Shown: positions 7,811 through 16,680, counted from the stretch's first letter. The stretch is 56,878 nucleotides of DNA from Nitrospiria bacterium (GCA_919902495.1 CAKKRC010000043.1:1-56878); one strand, 5' to 3'. Made by a program: numbers and translations. Notes: generated by a model from the sequence alone, not told the origin.

Positions 7811-8518
7811 CTAAACCTTCTTCACGAATATTTCCTTCGTAATGTCCTTGTCAACAGCGATCATGGTCTCACCAAGTTGGATGACATACGACGGTTTCTT
7901 CTGATGCAACTTTACCACGCTACCCGGGACCACACCCATTGCGGAAAGCCGGTCGAGGCGTGAGTGTGATCCGGGAGTGATGAATACGATCTTCGCCTGG
8001 TCTCCCGGTGTCAGATCGGCAAGCGGTGCTACGAGGGGCCTCATCTCCTGACGGAACATGGCACAGCACTCTCCGCGAGGGATGGGTTTGCCGTCGGGTG
8101 AGTTCGGCGGATGGCCCAGCAGGGTGCATACACTGTCAGTAACTTCGGGAGATAGAATGTGCTCGAACTTGCACGCCTCAGCTTCTGCGCCATCCAGGGC
8201 GAACAGATCGTAGAACATCCGGAGCGACAGCCGATGTCGCCGTACAAGTTCCTTCGCCCTTTTCTCGCCTTTCGGCAGCAATTCTACGGCCTGGTCCTTT
8301 ATATCGATCCATCCATTCTTCGAAAGATCCTTCAGGATCTTCTCGCACTCCGCCAACGTGCAACTCTGGATGATCTGTTCCAGGGTAAGTCTGCCGTCTT
8401 CCCTCAGGGTCCAGATGACCTCAAAAAGCTCGTCTTCCTTCTCGATCTCCGGCAGCACACATAGTGCGGGATGGCCTGCCTGTCCCTCAACACCGATCAT
8501 CTTTTTGATATCAGCCAT
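7811..8518 (-). CDS. DtxR/MntR-family metal-dependent regulator with FeoA-like C-terminal domain
   Basis: The 235-residue protein has an N-terminal winged helix (about 25-90), a DtxR dimerisation and metal-binding part (about 90-150, with H95, C117, E119 and H120 as candidate ligands) and a FeoA/SH3-like domain at about 160-235, including the GSHSRLDRLSAMGVVPG loop. DtxR proteins repress metal uptake when Fe or Mn is plentiful. It sits 43 bases after feoB, and no separate feoA is present, so the fused domain may serve locally. GGGGGAGG precedes the ATG. Confidence 0.85.
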   Translation of the reverse strand: MADIKKMIGVEGQAGHPALCVLPEIEKEDELFEVIWTLREDGRLTLEQIIQSCTLAECEKILKDLSKNGWIDIKDQAVELLPKGEKRAKELVRRHRLSLRMFYDLFALDGAEAEACKFEHILSPEVTDSVCTLLGHPPNSPDGKPIPRGECCAMFRQEMRPLVAPLADLTPGDQAKIVFITPGSHSRLDRLSAMGVVPGSVVKLHQKKPSYVIQLGETMIAVDKDITKEIFVKKV

Positions 8519-8561
8519 ATTGCAACCTCCCCCATCCTCAATGTCCGGCCATACAATCCCT

Positions 8562-10547
8562 TTAGAGCGATACGTTGAATGTCCTGAGCAGCCAGTTCAA
8601 AGCCCCCCCTACTAAAAAGGCAAAAGGGAATATGAATGCCGCCATGTACAATGCGGTCTTCATTCCCTGTTCCTTCACCATCATAAAAAAGTTCGCGATG
8701 CAGGGAATGAAAAGCGTCATCACCGTCAGGCTCACGACGATCTGGACCGGATCGAGGAGCCCTTCCTTGGCAAGCATAAAGAGCCCGGCAGCGCCGTAAT
8801 CCCGCCTCAGGAACCCGATGACGAAAGCTTCGGATGCCCTGCTGGGCAAACCGAGGAATCCGACAACGATCGGGTCCGTCAGCTTTTGAATGGCTTCAAG
8901 CGCTCCCACCTTGTGTCCGATAAAAAGGATGAAGGTGCCGAGAATAAAAAGCGGCACTGCTTCTTTCAAATACCACTGAACACGCGCAGCGGTCTTCACC
9001 AGGATGTTCGATAATTGCGGTACGCGGATCGGTGGGAGTTCGAGAACAAAGTCCGATGGCTCGCCAGGGATGATCTTAGATGCGAGATACCCAACGAGAA
9101 GCATCATGGCTAACAGTGTGCCGAGCCAGATGAATGTGGCCAGACCCGAGAGGCCCGCGACCAGGCCGAGGATCACTCCCAGCTGGGCGGAACAGGGTAC
9201 GCCGAGGGCGAGAAGAAGCGTCACGAGGATGCGCTCTTTCTTGGTTTCAAGAATGCGCGTAGTCAGCGTAGCCATGGTGTCGCATCCCAATCCGAGGATC
9301 ATGGGCAACACGGCCTTCCCGTTCAGTCCCATGATCTTGAAAACCTTGTTCACCATGACCGCAAGACGGGGCAGGTAACCCGAGTCTTCCAAAAGACTGA
9401 AAGCGATAAAGAAGAATCCCACGATCGGCAGAACAATTGCGATGGCATACGTGAGCGCCATAGTAACCAGTCCGTAATCCCCAATGATCAGTTCCTGCAA
9501 GAACGGAGCGGGTACGACAGCGTTGACGATCTTGGTTACCCAGGGATTCAGATATTCTCCGAAGACCGTATTTTCGAAAAAGTTGACGGCAACACCCGCA
9601 CCAAAGACACCGACGAACTGGTACACGATATAAAGCACCGCTAATAGTATGGGAATGCCGTAGACCGGGTGCATCGACCATTTCCCGATATTGAACGCCA
9701 GCGCAGATCCCTTCCCGGCCTCATTCAAGCTGAGCACCTGACCCAGGATCTCGTCGGCCTTTTTCATCCTGCGCTGGTTAATGAGGTACCCCAGGGAATT
9801 ATTGAACTTGGACTGCGTTACCTCACGGATCTTCTCTATATCCGCGATGATATGGTCCTGCACGTTCGCGTGGAGCCATCCCTTGAGGCTCTCATCGCCC
9901 GAAAGGACCATGAGCGCGAGTGCCCGTCGGGAGATGAACGCCTTGGGAAGAAGCGCGGTAACGTCCCTGACACCGCCCTCGATTGCGTCATCGTAGCGGA
10001 CCTGAACCGGGGATGGTCGGGGCTGTTGAATGCCCTTGAGCAGTTTATCGATCCCGCTCTTGCGAATAGCAACGGTTTTGACGACCTCGATCCCCAGGAG
10101 TTGAGAAAGCGCATCCTGATCGATCAGTATGCCGCGGCTCTTCGCTTCGTCATCCATGTTCAGGTCGAGTACGAAAGGAACCCTCATCTCGGCAAGCTGG
10201 AGGGTGATCAGCAGTCCGCGTCGAAGGTTCTTTGTGTCGGCGACCTGCACCACGACCCCGGCCCTGTCCGACAGGAGTATATCCCGGGTCACTTTCTCGT
10301 CTTCGGACATGGGCACAAGACTGTTCACGCCCGGGGTGTCGATCACGATCGTACGCACCTTGTTCAGTACGGCATTTCCGTACGTCACTTCCACGGTTGT
10401 CCCTGGATAGTTCGATACAGTCACATATTTTCCCGTGAGCAGACCGAAGAGCGCGCTCTTACCGACATTCGGATTTCCGATGAGGAGCACCTTGTTCAGG
10501 CTGGAATCAGGATAAATCGCTCGGTCTTTGGAACCATGGTCATGCAT
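8562..10547 (-). CDS. feoB: Ferrous iron transporter FeoB
   Basis: The 661-residue protein joins an N-terminal G domain to a membrane permease for Fe(II) uptake. The P-loop GNPNVGKS is at about residues 24-31, the G2 region contains NYPGTTVE and the G3 motif is DTPG. A GDI-like helical linker follows, then two Gate repeats; the first contains GLGCDT. AGAGG lies seven bases before ATG 10547; the TTG just before it is less likely. The gene is 36 bases after fur, so fur-feoB-dtxR form one iron operon. Confidence 0.96.
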   Translation of the reverse strand: MHDHGSKDRAIYPDSSLNKVLLIGNPNVGKSALFGLLTGKYVTVSNYPGTTVEVTYGNAVLNKVRTIVIDTPGVNSLVPMSEDEKVTRDILLSDRAGVVVQVADTKNLRRGLLITLQLAEMRVPFVLDLNMDDEAKSRGILIDQDALSQLLGIEVVKTVAIRKSGIDKLLKGIQQPRPSPVQVRYDDAIEGGVRDVTALLPKAFISRRALALMVLSGDESLKGWLHANVQDHIIADIEKIREVTQSKFNNSLGYLINQRRMKKADEILGQVLSLNEAGKGSALAFNIGKWSMHPVYGIPILLAVLYIVYQFVGVFGAGVAVNFFENTVFGEYLNPWVTKIVNAVVPAPFLQELIIGDYGLVTMALTYAIAIVLPIVGFFFIAFSLLEDSGYLPRLAVMVNKVFKIMGLNGKAVLPMILGLGCDTMATLTTRILETKKERILVTLLLALGVPCSAQLGVILGLVAGLSGLATFIWLGTLLAMMLLVGYLASKIIPGEPSDFVLELPPIRVPQLSNILVKTAARVQWYLKEAVPLFILGTFILFIGHKVGALEAIQKLTDPIVVGFLGLPSRASEAFVIGFLRRDYGAAGLFMLAKEGLLDPVQIVVSLTVMTLFIPCIANFFMMVKEQGMKTALYMAAFIFPFAFLVGGALNWLLRTFNVSL

Positions 10548-10583
10548 CAAACATCCTCTCCCTAATAAAGCATTTGTTTTCTG

Positions 10584-11042
10584 CTATCTGACATCGGGGG
10601 TCGATTTTCGTTTACCCCGGCAGTTGCTGCACAGGCCGTAAAGCTCCAGTTTGTGACTTTGTACGAGAAATCGGTTTTTTTTCGCCACGCTCTGCTGAAG
10701 CGCCTCTATCTGTTCGTTCTCGAACTCGATGATCCGGCCGCAGCGGGTGCAGATGAGATGGTCGTGGTGTCCCTCGGAGGCATTGTATTCGAAACGGGTT
10801 ACGCCGTCCTCAAAACGCCGCTCATGGGCCAACCCGGCCTCGGAAAGAAGTTTCATCGTCCGGTAGACCGTGGCATACCCGATGCCCGCATCGGTCTTCT
10901 TGACAAGAAGCGTCAGTTCTTCGGCGCTGAGGTGCCGCCCTGCCGATACAAATACGGACAGTATCCTGTTCCTCTGTCTTGTGGATTTCAGGCCCTGACC
11001 TGCCAGGAATTCAGACAGCTGTTCGTTCGCTTTGTTCTTCAT
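10584..11042 (-). CDS. fur: Ferric uptake regulator family protein Fur
   Basis: The 152-residue protein has an N-terminal winged helix (about 1-85), then an HHDH motif at residues 92-95. Two CXXC pairs, C98/C101 and C138/C141, form the structural zinc site. This matches the Fur family; the feoB neighbour favours iron over peroxide or zinc sensing. A promoter at 11082-11110 and a Fur-box-like site in the leader suggest autoregulation and iron control of the whole operon. The ATG has no clear Shine-Dalgarno sequence. Confidence 0.92.
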   Translation of the reverse strand: MKNKANEQLSEFLAGQGLKSTRQRNRILSVFVSAGRHLSAEELTLLVKKTDAGIGYATVYRTMKLLSEAGLAHERRFEDGVTRFEYNASEGHHDHLICTRCGRIIEFENEQIEALQQSVAKKNRFLVQSHKLELYGLCSNCRGKRKSTPDVR

Positions 11043-11055
11043 GGCTGCATGATTT

Positions 11056-11070
11056 TGATATCCATTTTCA
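11056..11070. promoter_or_regulatory. Fur-box-like operator in fur leader
   Basis: TGATATCCATTTTCA matches the 7-1-7 Fur box TGATAATnATTATCA at 11 of 14 positions. It lies between the promoter at 11082-11110 and the fur start, where a bound repressor would block transcription. Confidence 0.5.
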
Positions 11071-11081
11071 ATTGCAATGTT

Positions 11082-11110
11082 TTATACCATGCGGGTCGAA
11101 CGGTTGTCAA
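11082..11110 (-). promoter_or_regulatory. Sigma-70 promoter of fur-feoB-dtxR
   Basis: TTGACA at 11105-11110 and GTATAA at 11082-11087 are 17 bases apart (TATAAA would give 18). The leader is about 35 bases. Confidence 0.7.
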
Positions 11111-11123
11111 GACCATTCTGAAC

Positions 11124-11160
11124 AAAAAAAGCCGTTCCGGCTGGTGCCGGAACGGCTTTA
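11124..11160 (-). terminator. Intrinsic terminator after the FecR-domain gene
   Basis: The 14-bp perfect stem AAAGCCGTTCCGGC has a four-base loop and is followed on the minus strand by a run of seven T. It closes the transcript of the gene at 11186 and stands just upstream of the fur promoter. Confidence 0.9.
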
Positions 11161-11185
11161 GAACAGCGTGAACCAGCTTTCAGCG

Positions 11186-11947
11186 TTACAGGCTCAGTTG
11201 TTTATCCCGTTCCTGGTTCCACTGCACCCAATCATCCATGTCCTGCTGAGGGGTAAAATCCTGCGGTTTGGATGCCACGCCCTGGGGCGATACGGTGATC
11301 TGCTGCATCGATTTGACGATCACCGTCCACTCCTCCATCGAAACCTCATGGTAGGGCGGCGGGACCGGTGTCGGACCAGCGACCGGCACCGGGGCCGTGA
11401 ACTGTCCCGCAGGTTTGGCCGCTTCTTTCGGAACGCCCGCCACTGCTACCGTTCCGTCATAGACCTTCACCATGGCGCTGTTGTCCGCCTCGACGTTAAC
11501 ACGATATACCGTACCTCTGACACCTGCTACGGCATTCACGGTCTTCACCTCGACCTTGGAATCAGAAGTGACCAGTTTCTTCACATTCGCCCAGAGCTTC
11601 CCCCCTCCCAGGTCGACCTTCACTTTTTTGCTCTGTGTCTTGCTATCGTAGGTAATGTCGTCGATCTTGATGGTAGACCGCTCTGCGAACCGCATGACCG
11701 TCCCGTCAGGGTACTTCAGCTCGATTCGCGATTTTTCCCCCACTTTCACTTCCTGCCCTTTAATGAGCTTGTCATTCTTCCTGATTGGTGTCCCTGTCTT
11801 TCCCCCCTTGGTGAAAACGGAGGCGTTGCCGTCGAGCCTGGTCACGACGGCAGCGGAATCGTCCGCAAGAACGGACGCTGCAGGAATTCCTATGAGCAAC
11901 ATTGCCGCGACGGCGATGTACCCGATTTTTCTCATGCTCGATCTCAT
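11186..11947 (-). CDS. Exported FecR-domain protein
   Basis: The start is ATG 11947, with GGAGGT five bases upstream; a TTG just before is too close to it. The 253-residue product has a signal peptide ending near ASVLA (about residue 28). A FecR-type beta domain covers about 33-150, with the motifs RKNDKLIKGQEVKVG, IELKYPDGTVMRF and TVNAVAGVRGTVYRV. A proline-rich linker at about 180-200 and a charged tail follow. No sigma factor or TonB receptor is nearby, so this is not an iron-citrate type signalling protein; stand-alone periplasmic FecR proteins are of unknown role. It ends the envelope cluster. Confidence 0.82.
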   Translation of the reverse strand: MRSSMRKIGYIAVAAMLLIGIPAASVLADDSAAVVTRLDGNASVFTKGGKTGTPIRKNDKLIKGQEVKVGEKSRIELKYPDGTVMRFAERSTIKIDDITYDSKTQSKKVKVDLGGGKLWANVKKLVTSDSKVEVKTVNAVAGVRGTVYRVNVEADNSAMVKVYDGTVAVAGVPKEAAKPAGQFTAPVPVAGPTPVPPPYHEVSMEEWTVIVKSMQQITVSPQGVASKPQDFTPQQDMDDWVQWNQERDKQLSL

Positions 11948-12022
11948 CAAATACCTCCTGTACGACCTTGATAAGTATTTCCGTAAATGACGTCACCGAT
12001 CGACATCATTCACGAATAACGC

Positions 12023-13081
12023 TCAATAAACAATAATGACCCTGCAATACTGGAGAAAATCTCCCTTCTTGCCCAGATCTCGCAGCATCTGGGAATCGGG
12101 TTGACTGAGCATGATGTCGGTTCGCGCAGCACCTGAGGCGCGGACCCCCTTGATGACCGCCGGATTATCGGTGACCCGGAAGTTATTGGCGGCAGCGTTA
12201 ACATCCTTGGCATATCCTGCCACGCCCTGCTCGACCGCGTTGGTCCTCGCCACCACCTGTCCCACGTAGATCTCCTGGCCTTGGGGGTCAATGATCTTCG
12301 GCAGCAGCGCAGGCTTCAAGCCGAGACCTCTCCCGTCGATCACCACGCCGGTTGCCTTCCCGCCCTTGAACTGTGTCGTGGACTGGTCGGGCACCATGAC
12401 GGGGGTCTGTTGGGCCGGTTCCGGCTTCTTCTCGGGCTGTGGTTGTTGGGGCTGCACGACCTTCGGCGGCTCCGGCTTTTTTTCCGGCTGCTGCGGAGCC
12501 GGCCTGGCCGGTTCCACCCGCGTCGGTTCAGGCCGCTTCTCCGGTGCTTGGGGGACGGGAGCAGGCCGCTGGGGCGCCGGGACCGATGGCGCGGGACGCA
12601 ACGGCGGAGGCGGGAGCGCTGCGCTGCCAAAGCTTTCAGGCACGACAGCGTCAAGCAAGGCGCCTCTCATGGGCATGGAGACCAAGACCTCCACGGAACC
12701 ATCGGACAGATATTGGGTCTTTACGATCATGGCGCCTTTCACGATACCATCAACACGGGTCTTGATAATATCGCTCCTGGTCATGAAGTTCTCGACCACC
12801 GTCTCTGAGTCTACGCGCACACCCTTGACGATCTCCAGCAGGTTCCGGTAGGCGACCACCTGGGCCGCACGCACGGCCATGGCTCGGGCCTGCGCCGGGT
12901 TCACCGCGCTTGGCGGTGGAGCGCCGATGCCTGTTGCGTACACAACACCCGACGTCCAATTGATCGTTCCCTGCCCCACATTCTCGAGGGCATCGGACGG
13001 ATTAGCGGTCTGCGCGTGAATCATGGCCACGGGCAGCAGCAGACTCATCAGCGTTAAGGAGAACAACAGGCGGTTACGCAT
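12023..13081 (-). CDS. Exported LPP20-like protein with proline-rich linker (paralogue B)
   Basis: The 352-residue protein has a signal peptide ending at HAQ (residue 24). An LPP20-like module follows at about 40-140, with INW-T-S-G, GIGAPP, the RAA-QVVAYRNLLE helix and DGSVEV. A Pro/Glu/Lys/Gln-rich linker covers about 155-232. The last 110 residues begin GVVIDGRGLGLKPALLPK. Both folded modules match the protein at 15826, from which it differs mainly by the linker. The linker could span peptidoglycan. Function is unknown. Confidence 0.8.
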   Translation of the reverse strand: MRNRLLFSLTLMSLLLPVAMIHAQTANPSDALENVGQGTINWTSGVVYATGIGAPPPSAVNPAQARAMAVRAAQVVAYRNLLEIVKGVRVDSETVVENFMTRSDIIKTRVDGIVKGAMIVKTQYLSDGSVEVLVSMPMRGALLDAVVPESFGSAALPPPPLRPAPSVPAPQRPAPVPQAPEKRPEPTRVEPARPAPQQPEKKPEPPKVVQPQQPQPEKKPEPAQQTPVMVPDQSTTQFKGGKATGVVIDGRGLGLKPALLPKIIDPQGQEIYVGQVVARTNAVEQGVAGYAKDVNAAANNFRVTDNPAVIKGVRASGAARTDIMLSQPDSQMLRDLGKKGDFLQYCRVIIVY

Positions 13082-13143
13082 TATTCACTCCATTCCCTTC
13101 CAGATAACGACAGGAATATGATTACGGACAGAGATCTGGCCGC

Positions 13144-14526
13144 TTATTTAACGACAAAATCCTGCACGCTCTCTTTAGCGGCCTCTACCGCTACTTGATG
13201 AGACACGTTCTTTTCTCCGACCATGACCGAAACCTTGTATTGGCCCGGCGTCAGGCCTTCGATCCGGTAGGTGCCATCCCGATCGACAGGTACGCCAAAA
13301 CTGGTATTTCCGTCACGGTAGAACACATCCCCCTCCGGGATGACCTTTCCCATGCCATCGACGACCTTGCCCTTGATCACTCCGCCGGAAGCAAGTGTAA
13401 AGTCCTTTCGATAGACCTTGCCCTGTTCGATCTGGACCTCGTACGATGCCTTGGCAAACCCGGAACCCTTTACCTCGATACGGTATTTCCCGGCATTGGA
13501 CACCGCAATAGTATACCGCCCGTCATTGAACGGGTGTTGCGCCCCCCGCCCGTCCTTCCAGAGGACCGCGATACCCTTCGCGACCGGTTTGCCCGATGCA
13601 TCGTTCACGGTGCCGGAAACAAGCGCTGAGGACTGCCGCTCGTTCATCCTTCGGCCAAGTCGTTTCTGCTTGGGAAGCGTGAGTTCGTCCACCATGACCG
13701 TCCGGTCCTCTTCCTGGAAGATCGTGAAAAAGGTGGCCTTATCGACGTCGAGGTATCCTCCCTTGTACACACCGGGCATCTCTATCCCGTCGAGGCGGAG
13801 TATGATGTGGAAGGGATCCACAAAATGGTGGGAATGTTCCGCGTCAGTAAAGACCCAGCCCGTATCAGGATAATAGATCTCCAGATATGCGTGAAAACCG
13901 CCGTCATTGACCTTGACACCCCAGTAATCCTTGGAGAAACCCCATTCATATCCCGGAGGCAGATATCCATGCGCCACCCGCGCCGGGATGCCCGCGGCCC
14001 TGAGCATGGCCACGGCAAGGTTGGAATACCCGACGCAGTATGCCTTTCGGTATTTGAGCGCGGAGTACGCATCGGAGGGAACGGTAATGCTGGAGTCAAA
14101 GGTCAGGTTATCGGCGATCCAGGTCAGAATAGCGTTTGCCGCCTCGTGGGTATATCTGCTGCCTTGGACCAGCTCACGAGCAAGTTTGACGATAGATGGG
14201 TCGCCGGACTGCCGGTCCCGTTCGGGCAGAAGATACTGCTGGAGCGTCCCGGCTACCTTGCCGGTAGGAACCGGATACGGGACACGTGTCTTCATGGGGG
14301 CCATTTTGGATGTTACCTGGACCCGTTTGCTGAACTCGTCCTGGCTGATGACCTTCTGGACAAATGACTCGTTCGCGTAATCCGGAATGAATGCGACCCC
14401 GCGGGGATTTACGATATCATACGTGACCGTGTGTTCGCCCTCAAGCACCGTAAGACCGGCCTGGGAGCTTGGCGCAATGATAAGAATGAAAAGAATGATG
14501 AAAAGGGAATAATATAGTTTAGGCAT
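13144..14526 (-). CDS. Exported transglutaminase-like protein with two regulatory-type beta domains
   Basis: The 460-residue protein has a signal peptide at about 1-23. A transglutaminase/cysteine-protease core shows the probable triad C164 (in AYCVGYSNL), H212 (in FHAYLEIYY) and D228 (in WVFTD). Two carboxypeptidase-regulatory-like domains follow at about 305-375 and 383-458. It may cleave or crosslink peptides or peptidoglycan stems in the periplasm. Its ATG lies seven bases after a strong terminator hairpin and has no Shine-Dalgarno sequence, so expression must depend on read-through or an unseen promoter. Confidence 0.83.
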   Translation of the reverse strand: MPKLYYSLFIILFILIIAPSSQAGLTVLEGEHTVTYDIVNPRGVAFIPDYANESFVQKVISQDEFSKRVQVTSKMAPMKTRVPYPVPTGKVAGTLQQYLLPERDRQSGDPSIVKLARELVQGSRYTHEAANAILTWIADNLTFDSSITVPSDAYSALKYRKAYCVGYSNLAVAMLRAAGIPARVAHGYLPPGYEWGFSKDYWGVKVNDGGFHAYLEIYYPDTGWVFTDAEHSHHFVDPFHIILRLDGIEMPGVYKGGYLDVDKATFFTIFQEEDRTVMVDELTLPKQKRLGRRMNERQSSALVSGTVNDASGKPVAKGIAVLWKDGRGAQHPFNDGRYTIAVSNAGKYRIEVKGSGFAKASYEVQIEQGKVYRKDFTLASGGVIKGKVVDGMGKVIPEGDVFYRDGNTSFGVPVDRDGTYRIEGLTPGQYKVSVMVGEKNVSHQVAVEAAKESVQDFVVK

Positions 14527-14532
14527 AGGAAG

Positions 14533-14564
14533 AAAAAGTCCCGCCCCATTACAGGGGCGGGACT
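14533..14564 (-). terminator. Intrinsic terminator after the TPR-SLH lipoprotein gene
   Basis: An 11-bp stem, AGTCCCGCCCC, is followed on the minus strand by TTTTTC. It lies between the genes at 14577 and 13144 and nearly touches the start codon of the latter. Confidence 0.88.
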
Positions 14565-14576
14565 GGTCGAATGGGA

Positions 14577-15734
14577 TCAGAATTTCAGCTGGTTCTTGAA
14601 CTCACGGATGGACAGCAGTGCATCGGCGCCCGACACCGGATCGCCTGGCTTGAACTCGCCCGTCGCCTTGTCCGCCTCAAGGAAATTTCTCGTGGTCACG
14701 GTCATGGCCGCACTGAAGAAATACTGGTCGTTCCGGATATCGGGGAACGGCGAGGTAGCGCCGAGGAACTTGGTGGCAAGTTTCTCATCGCCCGACACCT
14801 TGATCAGTATATCCTCGAGCATGACGGCAAATTCGCCCTTGGTGATGTCCTTGTCGGGATCGAACTTGTGGCTCGGGCCTGCCTCAAGTCCGCGCACCTG
14901 AAGTTTCAGGATCGTTTCGATGCTCGGCTTGAGCCAGTGGTCCTTGATATCTGTTGCAGGATCCATCTTCACGGTCGTCTCCGGTGAGAAGCGGGTCGAC
15001 GACTCTGTCGGCGCCTTGAAGCCCGTATCGTAGGTCTTGGTGCCTCGCTTGGTGAAGAGCTTTTCCAGGTTCATTTCCTGGTCGAAGAGCGCGCACACAT
15101 CCGCCCGGTCGATCTTGTCGATAAGGGCGATCTTCTTGCCGATCTCGGTGCCCGGCGCAGCGCGCTGGATCTTCTGGATCACGGCCCATTCTGCGTTGGC
15201 CTCACCCGTAAAGTCCTTGTTCAGATCAAGGACCACGCGGAACATGCTCGCAGCCTTGTCGAAATCCAGTGCCGATTTATACGCCATACCCATGAAATAG
15301 TGAAGCCGGGCGCTGCTCGGCTCTTTTTCATTGGCGGTCTTGAACTCGCTCTCGCATTCCTTTATGAAGTTCTTGCCGCGCTGCAGGCTATGGAGCCGGA
15401 TCATCCCGATCCGTGCCTCGATCCCCTTGTTTTCCAGGTCCTTGCCCTTTTCCATGTTGTCGAACGCCGGCTTGAACTCGCCCTTCTTGCCGAACGCAAG
15501 TCCTCTGCCGATAAAGCCGAGCGGCGATTTAGGATCGAGCGCAACGGCCCGGTCAAAAGACTTCATCGCATCATCGATCTGGTTCTTGTCGAGGTATTTC
15601 AACCCCTGCTGATAATGGTACTCTGGGGTGTCCAGCACCGACGTCGAAGGCGCAGCCTTGGGTCCGCATCCCATAGCGACCAGCGCAACGATCACGAGCA
15701 TCAGCACCGTGAGACGCTTCATGTTGGTAACCAT
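14577..15734 (-). CDS. TPR lipoprotein with C-terminal S-layer-homology-like region
   Basis: The start is ATG 15734, with GGAGG close upstream. The 385-residue product has a lipobox VAMGC, acylated at C23. Tetratricopeptide repeats cover about residues 40-175 (for example DDAMKSFDRAVALDPKSPLGF). The last 120 residues hold two SLH-like units, about 265-310 and 325-380, with D-I-K-D-H-W, FDPDKDITKGEFA and FKPGDPVSGADAL. SLH units bind cell-wall polymers, so the protein could tie the outer membrane to peptidoglycan. It lies between paralogue A and a terminator. Confidence 0.83.
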   Translation of the reverse strand: MVTNMKRLTVLMLVIVALVAMGCGPKAAPSTSVLDTPEYHYQQGLKYLDKNQIDDAMKSFDRAVALDPKSPLGFIGRGLAFGKKGEFKPAFDNMEKGKDLENKGIEARIGMIRLHSLQRGKNFIKECESEFKTANEKEPSSARLHYFMGMAYKSALDFDKAASMFRVVLDLNKDFTGEANAEWAVIQKIQRAAPGTEIGKKIALIDKIDRADVCALFDQEMNLEKLFTKRGTKTYDTGFKAPTESSTRFSPETTVKMDPATDIKDHWLKPSIETILKLQVRGLEAGPSHKFDPDKDITKGEFAVMLEDILIKVSGDEKLATKFLGATSPFPDIRNDQYFFSAAMTVTTRNFLEADKATGEFKPGDPVSGADALLSIREFKNQLKF

Positions 15735-15763
15735 TCCTAACCTCCGATCCATTCATAATGTAT

Positions 15764-15784
15764 ACCGGCAACCGTGTTGCCGGT
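15764..15784. other. Perfect hairpin between paralogue A and the TPR-SLH gene
   Basis: ACCGGCAAC and GTTGCCGGT form a 9-bp perfect stem with a three-base loop in the 91-bp intergenic region. No T run follows, so it is more likely an mRNA stability or processing element than a terminator. Confidence 0.55.
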
Positions 15785-15825
15785 CTTCCCGCCTGCAGGC
15801 CGGGAGACGATCCGAATCTGATGCG

Positions 15826-16680
15826 CTAATCCACGAGAATAATGACCTTGCACTTTTCCAGGAAGCTCAGGTTCTGCGTGGCGCCGTGGATCATTGAAGC
15901 GTCGGCGTTGGAGATCACTACGTCCACACGTGCGTCGCCCGAGGCCTTGATGGCCTTCACCAGGAGCGGCTTATCGGTCACACGGGGGTTCTGCTGCGCC
16001 TGCAACGGGTCCTTCAGATAGCCCGCCATGCCCTCGCGGACAGCCCACTCCCTGTTGATCCAGGCCGAACCGTAGACTTCCTTGCCATCTTCGTTCAGGA
16101 CCTTCGGGGCCATTGCCGGTCTGATGCCAAGACCGCGTGCGTCAACGATGAGACCGGTGAATGTCTGTCCGGCAACGCCCGGCGTCGTAACGATACCCGT
16201 GGGCTGCGCCGGCGGGGTCTTGGGAAGGAGCGAATCAGCAAGCGCACCGGTCAGTTTCATGCCGACGGTGACCTCCACGGACCCGTCGGACATGTATTTC
16301 TTGTCCATGACCATGGCGCCCTGTACGAATCCGCTGACCTGCGTGCGGATGACATCGCTCGTGACCATGAAATTCTCGACGGTCGTCGTTGAATCAAGAC
16401 GAACGCCTTTCACCGCTTCGAGCAGGTTCCGATAGGCCACGACCTGCGCTGCACGCTCTGCCATGGCCCGTGCCTGCGCCGCGTTCGCCGGCTGCGCAGG
16501 CGGAGCACCGATGCCGACCGCGGTGATCACTCCCGTGGTCCAGTCGACCTTGCCTGACGATCCGACGGATGTTTCCACGTCCTTTATCGTGCCCACGAGC
16601 TGGGCGAACGCACTGCCGCCCATAAATGCCAGGAGGGCTACTACTGATAGAACCACTAGAACTCTTCTTCCACTGCGCAT
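15826..16680 (-). CDS. Exported LPP20-like protein (paralogue A)
   Basis: The start is ATG 16680, with AAGGAGGT six bases upstream. The 284-residue protein has a signal peptide ending at AFAQ (residue 27). The LPP20-like module at about 45-145 has VDW-T-T-G, GIGAPP, RAAQVVAYRNLLE and SDGSVEV. The second module, about 170-284, begins GLIVDARGLGIRPAM and ends CKVIILVD. The two modules are shared with the protein at 12023, without its proline-rich linker. It is the first gene of the envelope cluster, with a promoter 233 bases upstream. Confidence 0.82.
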   Translation of the reverse strand: MRSGRRVLVVLSVVALLAFMGGSAFAQLVGTIKDVETSVGSSGKVDWTTGVITAVGIGAPPAQPANAAQARAMAERAAQVVAYRNLLEAVKGVRLDSTTTVENFMVTSDVIRTQVSGFVQGAMVMDKKYMSDGSVEVTVGMKLTGALADSLLPKTPPAQPTGIVTTPGVAGQTFTGLIVDARGLGIRPAMAPKVLNEDGKEVYGSAWINREWAVREGMAGYLKDPLQAQQNPRVTDKPLLVKAIKASGDARVDVVISNADASMIHGATQNLSFLEKCKVIILVD

